A DNA stretch of 64,000 bases from Aporrectodea caliginosa (lineage: Eukaryota; Annelida; Clitellata; Crassiclitellata; Lumbricidae), in contig JACEVL010000130.1 in the NCBI GenBank assembly GCA_020284085.1, forward strand, positions 2,423,408 through 2,487,407, written 5' to 3'. Below, piece by piece: positions 13,753-24,724 of the stretch. A program made the position numbers and the translations under genes. A model generated the notes under the pieces. That model saw nothing but the letters and a program-made list of their open reading frames with translations. It did not search any database and was not told where the DNA came from. Position 1 is the stretch's first letter. The number at the start of each line of letters is the position of its first letter.

Positions 13753-15624
13753 TGATAATAGTGATGAGGACGACGACGACGACGACGACGATGGTGATGT
13801 TGTTTACAATGGCAATTATGATGATGGCGGTAACGCTATTAAAACCTGTTTGTGTTTTTTATTTAAATATCAAGCTCCACGAATTCTGATTTCATCGACG
13901 GCCATCTATTCAAACTTAGACTTAAGAAACGGTAAGCCATTATACGCCATTTCAACGGGGGAGGGAGGGGTGGGTATCTGGCAAATTGACAGAACTTTCG
14001 TCTTAATTAATTGGAAACTAGATCTAAGCACATACTGTTCCATTTCTATGACTTTCAGTTGACAACAATTTATTGTTTAAATTTTACATGTTATAAATTA
14101 TCAGAGCCAAAATAGTTCTTTCTGTTTTACATGCCATGTTGTCAGGAAGGCTAATTATAGAGACCTTAAATCGCATCTTTAAGGTTTTTTATGGCAGCAG
14201 CACTTCTGAGAGGCTGTTACAAGGCGCTATATAATTGCTTTGATACAAACGGGCACATACATGTATATAGGCCTGCAAGCATACTCACATACATACAGAT
14301 ATACAAACTTACATTTACTTACTTATTTACTAAGCCTATAAAATATAATATATTAATTATCTTTATGACGCCATGTCTGGTAGTAGGTCACGATTACAAC
14401 TTTCTGGCAGTGAATTATCATCATTGCTTTTAATTATTGGACAAGGATCTTAAACGGCCCTATATGTTGGAATTTTTGTGTGCAGGAGCAATGCTGGCCG
14501 TTCTTATCGGAGTTGCTATTGGAATGCTGATTGGAAGTCTTATGCTCTTCGCTATCATACTCATTAAGAAGAAGTAAGATCATTTGCTGTCATACTCTTT
14601 AAGTGGACGTAAGATTCTTCGCTATCAAATTCATTAAAAAGAGGCAAAACCCAGATAATTGCGGCACTAGAAAGTAAACATTAGTAAGCTTCAACATATG
14701 AAAATGGTATGAGCCAGTGTTAAATTTTTAGACAAGAAACTGCAAGAACCGGTATTGTCTTTAAGGATAAGGAATTAAGGTGATAATGGAAATTGCGAGC
14801 GGTTAAATTTACGATATAAAAAGCTATTAACGGAGATTAATTTTGGGAAAAAGAAAAGTTAGAAGCGAAAACTAATTTTAAGATAGCCTAAGAGAAGTCA
14901 GATTAAATTTTAAAATATTACAATTAAGGACGGAGGATAATTTTGAGATAAGAAAAGGCAAGCGTTCATTTTCATTAAGATGTGGTCTGTCTTGCTTTCC
15001 GAATGCAGCTACAATGGTCGGAGTACATACACAGCCGATGAGCCACTGTACGGAGCTCACATCCGAGTCCTCAGCCATTACCACAACAACTACTCGACCC
15101 TGAGGGGCAAAGAGCGGCCGTGCAGTCTTCACACGACTGACCTCTCGCATCTGCCACCCTACGCTCTTCGATCGGACGCTGACACTGGTCCACCGCCCGA
15201 TGTCCAGCATCTGGGCAGCTCCGGGGCTCCATCCTCCGTTCCTACGCCGCCACCACCTCCGCTAACAGAGACACTGGCCCCTCAGATGAACAGAACTGCT
15301 GACCATGTCCGTGTGAGCGATGGACTGGAGCTGATAGCGGTCAACAGAGAAGTGATGACCTGCGGCGGTGTTGCAGCGACTGACGGGGAGGAGATGTGCT
15401 ACCCTCAAGAGGGAGCGGTGGAGGCGGCGGCGGCGTACCCTTACGCGCATCACTACCCTGTCTATTCCTTTAGGATGTCGACTTCTCGTGAGAGAGGGGT
15501 GTCGTCCTCGGAGGGGGACGGCTTGGAACCAAATTTCTCCAAGTGCAGAACACTCGTCTGTGCATTGAACAGCGAAACGCAGCAGCCAATCTGCTTCTGT
15601 AGATCACCCGCTCATCCTCTATAG
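2849..15624 (+). CDS. CUB/sushi single-pass transmembrane protein (partial gene model)
   Basis: A cell-surface receptor-like protein assembled from exons 2849-3044 (CUB start), 9221-9505 (CUB end), 11409-11564 (sushi-like), 14486-14573 (transmembrane) and 15009-15624 (cytoplasmic tail, stop TAG). The last four join with consistent phases (1, 1, 2). The first ends in phase 0, so at least one exon between 3044 and 9221 is missing, probably the middle of the CUB domain, and the start codon is not settled. CUB and sushi modules bind proteins outside the cell, and architectures like this occur in SEZ6/CSMD-type receptors. The proline-rich tail with a PPxY motif suggests binding to WW-domain proteins. 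Ligand and function are unknown. The domain calls come from motif reading, not a search. Confidence 0.6.
4533..4564. repeat. Perfect 12-bp-arm hairpin
   Basis: Arms TGTGCTCATGTA and TACATGAGCACA are separated by 8 bases. Nearby are repeated GTCTACATGA words and an outer GTCTGACA/TGTCAGAC pair (about 4486-4601), so this is probably the core of a small inverted-repeat element. Confidence 0.7.
5643..5717. repeat. (CATT)n microsatellite with LINE-like tail
   Basis: CATT repeats, with a few GTTC variants, abut a segment containing GCACTTATATAATGCC and GTCAGAGGCGC. That is the reverse complement of the L2/CR1-like 3' end seen elsewhere in the window, so this is probably the tail of a very short minus-strand LINE remnant. 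Confidence 0.6.
8694..9035 (+). pseudogene. LINE (L2/CR1-like) 3'-end fragment
   Basis: A 98-codon frame encodes RRAFFIVGPSLCNSFPSDLR and then FYRLLKTFFFDRAWV, the pattern of the last residues of L2/CR1-type LINE polyproteins. The 3' end AAGGGGCGCTACATAAATG followed by GATA repeats matches the tails at about 13130 and (reverse) 24250. It is 5'-truncated, as is usual for LINEs. It lies immediately upstream of the CUB-end exon. Confidence 0.7.
9221..9505 (+). CDS. Exon: end of CUB-like domain
   Basis: The acceptor TATTATAG precedes 9221 and the donor GTATGT follows 9505. A serine-rich linker (run of eight Ser) leads into CSVSLKFCEPSEADVTLWAC and then GAIFSSKGHRLEIHVTY, which resembles the last strands of a CUB domain (SSGN-x-L-x-I-x-F). 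Exon length is 285 nt and it ends in phase 1, matching the next exon. Confidence 0.6.
10036..10142. repeat. Short inverted-repeat element
   Basis: Arms 10036-10054 and 10124-10142 match at 18 of 19 bases (GTTGAATT-x-TCTCGAGTTA), with further matching ACCTGAA inside. The interior is about 70 bp. It contains NotI, XhoI and EcoRI-like sites by chance. No transposase is present, so it may be a tiny MITE. Confidence 0.65.
10976..11045. repeat. 70-bp palindrome
   Basis: Near-perfect inverted repeat running from CAACTGGATCA to TGATCCAGTTG and centred on CCACATGTGG (about 11012). It would form a long cruciform or hairpin with little loop. No coding content. Confidence 0.8.
11130..11335. repeat. TAAG-tract dispersed repeat
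   Basis: A TAAG microsatellite (about 11133-11169) leads into GCCTTTATTTGCATCTGACAA and an oligo-A-rich stretch. A second TAAG tract with a similar follow-on (GGTCTTTATTACGCCATTTG) is at about 29250, suggesting two diverged copies of one retroposon tail in minus orientation. Confidence 0.45.
11409..11564 (+). CDS. Exon: sushi/CCP-like domain
   Basis: The acceptor ATATTTAG precedes 11409 and the donor GTACAG follows 11564. It encodes about 51 residues with four Cys and the WYLTCLDGEWTGEVGNC pattern typical of the second half of a sushi module (C-L-x-x-G-x-W-x-x-x-x-x-x-C). The domain is short for the family. Both junctions are phase 1, the usual phase for shuffled extracellular modules. Confidence 0.65.
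12985..13175 (+). pseudogene. LINE 3'-tail fragment
   Basis: It contains TTTGACCGCGCTGGGCTCGA and AGAGGCGCTATACAAATTC followed by AATG repeats, matching the 3' end of the LINE at 8694-9035. Very short and 5'-truncated. Confidence 0.6.
13196..13470 (-). pseudogene. LINE reverse-transcriptase fragment
   Basis: The minus-strand frame reads FDLNAAFETVDHGILLERLE followed by a segment ending FLSRRRHAV. This is the conserved DLSAAFDTVDH block of non-LTR reverse transcriptases, one motif before the catalytic FADD box, which is missing. It has no flanking coding context and is a dead fragment lying tail to tail with the + strand LINE end at 13175. Confidence 0.8.
13489..13800 (+). repeat. (ATG/GAT/GAC)n microsatellite
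   Basis: About 310 bp of GAT/GAC trinucleotides with a partly duplicated 5' section (ATGAATTATGATGATGATG-type units near 13489 and 13645). It produces an apparent poly-Asp frame (13647-13889), which I do not take as a gene. A related GAT/GAC hairpin tract is at 12230-12305. Confidence 0.85.
14486..14573 (+). CDS. Exon: transmembrane helix
   Basis: The acceptor TGTGTGCAG precedes 14486 and the donor GTAAGA follows 14573. It encodes about 25 hydrophobic residues (AMLAVLIGVAIGMLIGSLML and on) ending in three lysines, so a type I single-pass segment with a basic stop-transfer on the cytoplasmic side. It enters in phase 1 and leaves in phase 2. A partial copy of its 3' edge recurs at about 14588-14645. 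Confidence 0.7.
15009..15624 (+). CDS. Terminal exon: proline-rich cytoplasmic tail
   Basis: The acceptor CGAATGCAG precedes 15009 and the frame ends at TAG 15622-15624, giving about 205 residues. Visible motifs are LPPYA (PPxY, a WW-domain ligand), YSTL (YxxL), a polyproline run in TPPPPPLTETL and an Ala-rich stretch. It is richer in GC than the surrounding introns, as expected for coding DNA. No enzymatic domain is recognised. Confidence 0.65.
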
Positions 15625-17881
15625 CCACTCCCTGCTACCTCTGCCTCTGTCTGTATCTGCCTCTGTCTGATTCTATCATTCTCTGTATCTCTTGTAATTG
15701 TAATTGTAACTAATGACTTCTATCGCGCCGGTGTCTAATGCACAAGATAAACGAACTGATGGCATGTCAAAACCAAGTCTTAATCAGGTCAGTATAGAGG
15801 AGATCAGTCTAAGTCGTCTGTTTTAGGACAGATGTGGTGGATAAACACTTTTAAAAAGGTAAGTCTTAAGCTGAGAACGTAGTGAGATAAATATATACAT
15901 TCTGAATCACTCTTTGTATCTTATGTTTCCAGTTAGGTTACTTTAATCTGGCTATGCCCTTTGTTTGCCCTCCTTTGTTTGAGAAGCTCCATACGAAGCT
16001 TTACAAATATCCAGAAATGCAAATACACAGTTGTCTCTCTGTCTGGTCTCTAACTGAACATTGTTTTAGCATTTGTAAAAGAACCTGACCAAACAAGCAT
16101 TTCTTTACTCGAAGACTTTCAATCAAACTATTTGTAAAAATCCAACAGTTAGGCCTATGTAGTTTAATGGAGTTTTAAGACTATACGTTGTAAAAAGAAA
16201 ATAATGACATATTTCAATACAAAAGAATTGCCACATTACATAATCATATCTTTCGAAAAGAGTCTCTCTGTTAGCCTAATGAATAGACGAGAGGAAAAAT
16301 CGGCGTTCGTGTGCATGATAGAATATGGCAATGAAGCCGTATGGATGAGTCCAGGAGTCGTTTGCTATTGGATGACCCTGTGCGTCTGTATCCATCGAAC
16401 AACATACTCTGCCATTGGTGTTTAGCCTGTCTGTCTGTCTGTCTGTTTGCATGTCTATCTGTCTGTCTGTCTGTCTATAACCGCTAAACGACGAATCACG
16501 AAAGAACGCAGACGATTCTAGAAGAATAAGAATTAATTAAGCTAACCCGTCAAGACAACAAGCAAGTTCAAACAGATCTAGGACTCATCGCAACGTTAGC
16601 GGGTCGTTTCCATCGAGAGTGCCAACATGAAAAGATTGCACCGTAGGCCTGTACACCCCATTTTTGATGCGTGGCCGCTAAACGCATCCAACAGTCAGAC
16701 GCATGTGATCAATGCGTGACAGCTATACGCATCCAGTAACTGCAAGTACGTGATCATTGCATGCACAAAAACAAATCAAGAACCTGACGAGACATCGGTA
16801 TGATGTCGTGGATAATATTCAAACACAAACACGCGCTTTAAACTTTCTGAATAATCAGCGTGATTTCACGTTTACATTTCGCCCCTCTACTTTGGTTAGG
16901 TCTACTGTTGATTCGTGCTTCATACCATCTTAGCCTACCATACCTTAATTTGCCTCGCAGTGTAACCTTTGTTTTACCTTACCTTTTACCTTTCTTTGTC
17001 TGACTTAGATTACTTTGCCTTACTTTACCTGAAAAACAGAGAGAAACACTTTGAAAACTTTGCTTTTCGAGGAATTGAAAAGTTTTCAAGACCTCCAACC
17101 AATTTTAGCCATAAAGCACTTTTGAAGAGGAGACATCTAGTGCTCATGTAACTTTGGACACTGACTAAATAATAAAACTTATTTCAAGGGATGATTCCAA
17201 GACTGTTCCAAGGGATGGTCTAATACATGAGAAGGCACGATGAGTTCGAGTTGAATTGCGGAAGCGCGGCATCTACATATCTCCACGAAATCCAGCTGAC
17301 TTGAGACTGGAACACAGCATCCTGATGTATGCCGGAGCAATGCCGACAATTAAGGCACGTATCGGCACAATGATGTTGAATGCCAAGCGCTCCGCAACTG
17401 GAAGCCAGTTTTGACTTTTTCGAATAATTATATTCCGTTACATGCGAAAATGTCGGCTTGTTGATTACGACTCGAGCAGTGATAGATAAGGACTTCTGGA
17501 TCGACGCAACAAGAACTTTGGCAAGCCCGCAAGGATGGAATTACAATAATCCAGGCACAAGGGTCGCTGCAGCAGCGCCGAACAGCCGATCCAATTCAGA
17601 CGCCACTGGTTGAAGGAGGATCTTCAGAGGTTGGATACGTGGTCCGCCATTGATAGGTCTCCGTCCAGAAGCATACCAAGACTGTCTATACGATGAATAG
17701 TTAATCCTATTGTGCAACTGTGATGTAATCGATTCCTCATCAACTTTTGATTGCGCCTGTACCCACTATAGGCCTACCCATGCAGTCATTATTCTGCGTC
17801 ATTGTCGATTGCAACCGCAGCTGATTATGAAGATATGAAGACATCCGACTCTGCATGCTTTCCGCTACACGAGCCATGTTC

Positions 17882-17920
<39 letters not shown>

Positions 17921-18297
17921 CATATAATTATAAGTGCCAAATGCTATATACATGTTTAATTATTTAAGCCTGATCGTCCCGAACTCCAGACGGACTTGGC
18001 ATCGAAACGAAACTTAATGGGTTCTAATGACACATTTAGAAACCATCAGACATAATACACAGAATCTCAGATGAATGATGCAATAGCAAATGAGATAGCC
18101 GATGGAAATTTTTATTTTTTTTATAATTGCTTCTCGTTCGTTCTTTGTATTTTCATAGTGACAGTATTCTCACCGTTTCAAAACCACTCTAATAAAAAAA
18201 GATACAAACACTCACTGAGACAGCAACCGAAGAAGGTAAAATTAACTTTAATTAAGAACAACAGCAACAACACCAAATAAGAAGAAGAATCAGTTAA
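15625..18297. other. 3' flank of CUB/sushi gene, no gene recognised
   Basis: It includes the presumed 3' UTR, a TCTG tetranucleotide tract (about 16428-16475) and an AT dinucleotide run (17884-17916). No coding exon is supported. Confidence 0.45.
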
Positions 18298-18552
18298 ATG
18301 AATCATCCATGGGTATGAAGTGCTAGCGACTTCATTTTCTTAGCATTGGCATATGAGGGCGGGTGGTCAGTTCTCTCCCTCGACCTCTCATCTTCCCACC
18401 GACACTGTACGGTCAGTGTATTCATCATAGCTGAGCTGGCTAAGGGCGCAGGTGGGGCAGAAATCTTGAAACAAATATCTGCCCTGGCGGGGATTTGAGC
18501 CTCGACCTATCGATTGACAGTCCAGCACGTTAACCACTACGCTAACGAGCAC
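18298..18552 (-). mobile_element. tRNA-derived SINE, family C
   Basis: Read on the minus strand, the head (18552 downward) has an A-box-like TTAGCGTAGTGGTTAACG and a B-box-like AGGCTCAAATCC with tRNA spacing. The body then aligns piece by piece with a second copy at 39722-39958 (+), sharing CAGATATTTG-, AGCCAGCTCAGCTAT-, CATATGCCAATGCTAAGAAA- and TAGCACTTCATACC-like blocks. Two diverged copies in opposite orientation support a real dispersed family. Confidence 0.75.
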
Positions 18553-18790
18553 AATAGCCAAATACTCCTACAAGCCAAATGAAGCTAACTTTCAGACAAA
18601 TTAATGGTATGCTATCTCATATATAGTGTCACCAGAGGTCGTCCTTTCCAGCATTTGTGACCACATCAATCTTTAAGATATCTAGGTCACTTGCAAACTC
18701 CAAACGACATAAGGAGTTTTTGTATTTTTTATTTCTGTTCTAGTCTTTGCTAAGTTTGCTAGTTTCTCTATTCTGCTTTGTGCGAAATAA

Positions 18791-18791
18791 A

Positions 18792-18857
<66 letters not shown>
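18791..18857. repeat. (TA)n microsatellite
   Basis: About 33 TA units. Similar runs are at 17884-17916 and 30187-30237. Confidence 0.9.
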
Positions 18858-18859
<2 letters not shown>

Positions 18860-19310
18860 GAAAGTCTGTAGCCTGTGATTCTTCGGAAACAACACGCAAA
18901 ACAGGAAGTTAGTCAGTGAAAGAATATTTGAATTGAGAGTTGGCTCATCTCTTACATTATGCTCGTGGTGGTTTTTTGATCGAGGCGCGGCAATACTGTA
19001 TGAAACCCCTTCAGGTGTACAGTTGTTGTACATTGTGGGAAAATTCCATATAATGCCCGTGTCCTATCTCTTGAAGAGACAACAGACAAGAATTGTTCAA
19101 TCAACGCGTATGAAGAGCAAACTAATCAGCTTATATCATAGAGGTATGCATAGAGGCAGTTATGTTAGACTTTGGCTCTCCATGGATTCTGTGCACGTTA
19201 GATGTACCGGTAGTATAGTCCATGTGTGCCCGTATTGCAGAATTAGCCTATAGTCCCTTCAAGTGAAAATTTGGAAGGACTATTAGCCTATATGCTCTTC
19301 ATTCTATATA

Positions 19311-20300
19311 CAGCTGACATCCCTCTCTTTTCCCACTCTCTGGAGCTGCTGGTCATATCTTTGCAGATGATGATGTGCAAGCATTTGTCCATGGGTCTCC
19401 TTCATCCCAGATGCACTTAGTTGAGCATATTCAATCCCTCTCAAATTCTCTTCACTCCTGGATGGCATCAAACCGTCTCTGCCTTAACACCTCCAAAACC
19501 CAGTTCATTTGGTTTGGCACCCCCAACAGCTTCTGAAGATTGATTTTGTTCTCCTCTTGGAAAGTTTCCCGCACTATTCCTTTTCTTCAACTGTACGTGA
19601 TCTGGGTGTTAAGCTAGATACAGTAGCTCCCTTTCTTTTAAAGATCATATCTCTAACCTAACACGTTCTTCTTATTTTCATTTAAGGCGTCTTAGGGCTG
19701 TTCGGCGTTCTGTCTCATCTTCTGTTTTCACCACTCTGGTTCATGCTTTCATATGCTCCCGAATTGATTACTGTAATTCTCTTCTCATTGGTCTTCCTAA
19801 GGTTCGTCTTTCACCTCATCAGTCGGTCCTAAATGCTGCCGCCAGATTAATAGCACGCCTACCACGGTACTCTCACATTTCTACTTTCATGTTTGAACAA
19901 CTGCACTGGCTTCCTCTCTCTGCTCGCATTAAATTCAAAATCCTCATTTTAGTCTTCAAGACACAAAGGGGTCTTGCCCCAAAATATTTAGCTGATGTAT
20001 TACTCCGGCCTCTTTCAGCCTCCTCCCATCGACCACTACGCTCATCAAACAGACTTGAGCTTCTAGTTCCTCATACTATAGAACAGCTATGGCTCAGTCC
20101 CGGTCCTTTACCTCAATTGGTCCCTCTCTTTGGAATGCGCTGTCTTCATCTACTCGCTCTCGAATTCTAGCTAGTAACCTTTCTTCCACCTTTGCTTTTC
20201 TCAAAACATTTTTCTTCTCTTTTGCCTTGCGCACTGGGAGCGCCTCTGAATGGTTCACCCTATGAGAGGCGCTTTATAGATGTTTGAATACAATAATGAT
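19311..20300 (+). pseudogene. 5'-truncated LINE (L2/CR1-like), frameshifted
   Basis: Across several frames one reads HIFADDDVQAFVHGS (the FADD catalytic box region of a non-LTR reverse transcriptase), then SLHSWMASNRLCLNTSKTQF, and after frameshifts LHWLPLSARIKFKILILVFK and LAPKYLADVL, all conserved in the C-terminal half of L2/CR1 reverse transcriptases. The 3' end is GGAGCGCCTCTGAATGG, then AGAGGCGCTTTATAGATG, then AATACAATAATGATAA. Multiple frame breaks and loss of the N-terminal half make it dead. Its 3' end matches the tail of the SINE at 25489-25720. Confidence 0.85.
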
Positions 20301-21193
20301 AAGAAACGCTTATTAGGCAGCATCGGATACAGACCGATAGACGTACATTGCGTGATTGCGAAGATCTACTGCATGTATTCGTGCACATGGTTCTAAATGG
20401 ACATCTTGCATAATTGATGCTTTAATTAAAGCTGATTTGTATTTCATACGCTTATTCGCATAAAAGGTTTTAGTAAGCACATTAGAGAACGACAGATTCT
20501 CTTACAGACATTGAGTCTGTTTACCTTTAAGCATATAGGGCCATAATTATGAACACCTTTAATTAAATACAATTAAGGCAGAACACAAAGCATAACGAGG
20601 ACTGTCATTGAAATCACGATAGGGACCTATAAGATTTCAACAATAACATTTTCTAGTGGCTCATTTCTGCAGGTAAGTCTTACATTACATTGTGAATTGG
20701 CAATACATAAATTATCAATTTTTATTAGATACTATAGCGCAGTGTGTCTAATCTGATCTATTGACTTGTATAGCGCCATCATAATGAAGTCCAAGACATC
20801 AATCCAGTAGATCAGGGAAACCAGACGAAGGCCACGGTGGATAAGCAGTTGAAAGCGACGAGTCTTAAGTTCGGACTTTGTTTAGGGTCAAACGTAAGAC
20901 TCTTCTCTTTGGCGATGAGTTGATGATGGCATAATGCGCCATCAGTTAATGCACAAGGCACCAACCGATGGCGCAACAAAACCAAGCCGTGAACTGGCAA
21001 CATCATAAAGGTCATTCAACTGAGATAAAGAAAAGAGACAGCCTATGGTGGGTGAGCAATTTGAATAAGACAAGTCTTATATACTGAGAACGAAATCACA
21101 TAAGATAAGCGACTGAGCAGAACGGACAGAAGCAGGGAGAAGTTCCAGCAGAAAAAGTTCGTTTACCCAACGCAGTTCTGGTTTTAAACATGA
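20300..21193. other. No gene; dispersed repeat fragments
   Basis: A segment at about 20945-21012 (CACCAACCGATGGCGCAACA, then AAACCAAGCCGTGAA) recurs diverged at about 40173-40215, so it is part of a dispersed repeat. Nothing coding is supported. Confidence 0.4.
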
Positions 21194-22175
21194 TTAACCC
21201 TCGGGCTAACAAGGGGGTGGTGGTTGCCACCCCCTAGGTTTTTTCCATCTCAAACTTTTCCCGTATGGAATAAAAATTTGACTTTTTAGGTAGCTGTAGT
21301 GGGTTCATTTACACACGTTTTGAGGTAAAATGTGAGATGATATCTCACACCGTTCAAAAGTTATACCCAATATACTCGAGGTACCAGGGGGTGGATACCA
21401 CCCCCTAGATTTTCGACTATATCTTATCCGTCATTTAATGTTAAGAGACACAAATTATACCATTCTATAGAGGGAATGTGGGGCTATATTTCTGTGGTCA
21501 CTGAATTGACCTGAGACAACCGGAAGTGCTCAAAATAAATAATAATACGCGTAATATGCGTGAAAAATGGCTGAATGGAAGCACTCCCCCTTAGTTTTTG
21601 TCTGTAGCGTATTCATTTGTCTTCCTGGAAGAGAAACAAAGATACCATTCTTTAGAGGGAATGAAGGGCTTGATTTGCATACCTACATCTTTGTCTTTTT
21701 GAATACCGGAAGTGATCAAAATAAATAATAATACGCGTAATCTGTGTGAAAATGGCTGAATACAGCATTACAACGTACATGTAAACCGATATATATATGT
21801 AGGCCTATGGATATATATGTATGGATGTACATTTATACTATATAAACATGTGTAGGGATGATTTTGTGTATTTTTATACATAGATTAGTTTCAAAACACA
21901 CATAATCTTATATTTGTTTATCCAAAAAGTACAAAATGTACGCAATAATATACAATATTGCTAATTAATGGGTTCCGTTGTTAAAAGTTCTGTAATTTCG
22001 AAGTGCATTCACATAATGTACAACTAAATATACCATTCTGTGCAGAAATTAATGCTGAATCCAATGCTATATTACAAGTTATGATATGTAAAACCAAACA
22101 CGAAATCCAGGGGGGGGTAACCACCCCCCCTTGGTAGCCAGTGTTACAAAAAAAGCTTGGTAGCCCTAGGGTTAA
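21194..22175. mobile_element. piggyBac-like non-autonomous element (TTAA target)
   Basis: Left end TTAA-CCCTCGGGCTAACAAG (21194-21213) and right end, read in reverse, TTAA-CCCTAGGGCTACCAAG (22156-22175) match at 18 of 20 bases. Both flanks are exactly TTAA, the piggyBac target duplication. The element is about 974 bp and has no transposase frame. Inside are three GGGGGTGG...CCACCCCC palindromes and an imperfect internal duplication (about 21460-21575 against 21650-21765, sharing ATAAATAATAATACGCGTAA). Confidence 0.8.
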
Positions 22176-23009
22176 AGCAAGGCAAGCACACGACCTTGTT
22201 GAATAACTGTAGAAGACCGAGGAGTAAGGATTGATTTTAAATACTGTGATTAACTAAAATTCAGCATTTTAAAGACCATGAGCCGTAATTTGAAAAATTC
22301 TCTGCTGAACAGGAAACCAATGCAGCGATTTAAGTACAAGAATATGATTCATTTTTTATCTGTGTGTCTCTTATACCATAATATTTTTTATTGTAGTGTG
22401 TTATTCACCGCAGTCGTATTTTTTGGGGGCGTAATAGCGAAGATCTACATCTCATTTTCCAATTAAAGAAATGCTCAAAATCGAAGCATCAATTTCCATC
22501 TAATTTTCCAGCCTTTCTAACACCAGGTGTTACGCGTTCATTGATGAGATTTGCTTCTTGTGTAGTTTTTGCAGTCGCTATATAAATCAGACGATGCCTG
22601 ATTACATATCAAAGATTTATGTGGCTGGTATAATCGGGTCTGAGGCTAAGCAACGATGGCAAAGTATTGCCTGAAAGCGAAACGAGAGTCAAACGCAGAT
22701 ATAGCAATTTTATGTGAGCATAATTATTATACGTAGTCCTACGAATGGTGGTTGGGTCGGAAATGGTCTCTCCCCCCACTCCCATAGCCCATAGGTTAGC
22801 GTGGCTTCGGGTCTTAACATCTGGTTTCAGTTCACTGGTCCTTTATCTTATCGATATTCAGAAATGTTTTTGTTCCTTGTTTCTCGATAGCAGCAAGCGA
22901 TTGGCTATACATGAACGTGCGACCACAATAATCATCGAACGTTTGCATATTTGGATTCAAAATAGGCTCTATGTTTCTTACACCCACACACCCACACACC
23001 CAAACACAC

Positions 23010-23046
<37 letters not shown>

Positions 23047-24200
23047 CACACACACATATATATCTATCATACGATTTGTAATAATAATACTATTATTTGT
23101 TTATTCAAGCTGACAAAGATTACACAACACAGTTGCAATAGATGATAACTATATGGCAGCTATGCAAGGCGCTCGTCTCTCACTACTATTCAGTTTACCA
23201 ACGCCATCTGGCGAATGAAAGGCTGAGTCAACGTTAATGGGTAGCGGGAATCGATTCCGCTTCCTACATGATATTGCTCTTCACGCCATCTATCGGCCCA
23301 CTTGTCCTACTACTCATTTTACCACCGTCATATGTTCATGTTATTTATTAATATTTGCTAACTGAAGTAAAAACTTGTAGGGATTATAGGCAAAAACTAG
23401 CATATTCTTGTGGTAAACATAATCAGAAGGGAGACACGTCGTTGTTTTATGAGCTAATTATGGCATAGATGTATATATATAGGCCTAATTTGCAAGCAGT
23501 CCTCGTAATTCCTATGGGTCATCCGTATGTGAAAGGTATACGCCCTAGTGGAAAATTCAATTCTTGCCGATGTATGTATGCCTACGTAGCCTATTGGTAG
23601 CGTCTTTATACCTATATACATATTATACACTATAGGTCTACAAATGGCCAGTTTATCAGCCTATCGGCCTAATGTGCCTATACCTGCCTATATACAGGCT
23701 ACGCCTATGCATAGAAACGTGATTTTGTATATATATTAAAACAACAGTTCTTGCTTTAGTGCAAATTCTTGTCAGTCTATCGTTTGGCGGCATTGTTATG
23801 CTTGTCTAGTACGATAACACTTACGGTTGCTATAGTTAACTCCCGCCTTTGTTTATACAAGCAGACGAACGCAGACGGGCGATATACATGTAGCTACGTT
23901 TCACGCTCACAGTGTAATAGGCCTATGCCTGTGAGAAACACTGTATAATTATTGTGCTTCGGAGCCTTTTAAACCTAACAACTAGGAATAGCTACTTGGC
24001 TATTGCAATCATGGCATTCGTAGACTACAACTGTGTTTTGGAGCTTCAGAAATTTTCTTCCATTACAGGTAAGTTTTAATTTTGTTGATTCAGCTGCATG
24101 TGAAGCAAATGAACATCTGCCGATGTGAGCTCAAGTGAAGTGCCTTACCAGATGTTGTTTCATGCCTGAAGCACCTGATAAAGTGAAGGGCTCTAGGATT
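22176..24200. other. No gene recognised
   Basis: It contains a CA/CACACC microsatellite (22980-23055) and a high density of TAGGCCTA-like octamers (23480-23930). A short frame at 24011-24070 ending before GTAAGT is not enough to call an exon. Confidence 0.4.
22980..23055. repeat. (CA)n microsatellite
   Basis: CACACCCACACACC-type tract grading into pure CA and then CATATATAT. Confidence 0.9.
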
Positions 24201-24204
24201 TGTC

Positions 24205-24345
24205 TATATAATAATTATATTCATTCATTCATTCATTACGGATATTTATATAGCGCCCCTTCAAGGTTACTACTCAGAAGCGTTTCCCACCCAACCCGGC
24301 TAAAAAGGACAGTCCTAAGGCTGCATTCGCGTCTGAGAGAACCCT
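24205..24345 (-). pseudogene. LINE 3'-tail fragment
   Basis: ATTC repeats followed by TATATAGCGCCCCTTCAAGG and GTTACTACTCAGAAGCG are the reverse complement of the L2-like 3' end at 8980-9035. Only the tail and perhaps the last codons remain. Confidence 0.65.
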
Positions 24346-24724
24346 AGGCATCAGGAGTAATCATAATGCCGACAATAGAGACAGCACGATGCTGTCTAAT
24401 AGCAGTTCGCGCACAGGGAACGAGGAATTCGCCCTGTGTAGAGAAGCGGAGAGCACAACGTCCCTGTGTAGTGTTCGCGACTCCCCGCTCCGGATGCTAT
24501 CCCGAAACGTTGAAATGGAAGTCTTGAACTCTCTCTTCGTGGGCCTATTATTGAATCTCCTTCCCGTCGTACGGGTTCGAATCCCCTTAATCTCTCTTCT
24601 GATGTAGGCCACAGTAAAGGTGCTCCTGCTGTTCCCAGCAATCTATAGTCCGAGCGTGGACGGTCTACGACGAAGGACTACAGGCGGTGCACTGGCTCCC
24701 AGAGCAGACCTTACATTACTGACA

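Noticed and set aside
13647..13889. Poly-Asp protein
   Set aside because: By-product of the GAT/GAC microsatellite.
24480..24605. tRNA gene (CGGGTTCGAATCC B-box-like motif)
   Set aside because: There is no A box at the right distance and no acceptor or anticodon stem pairing, so a chance match or a decayed SINE.
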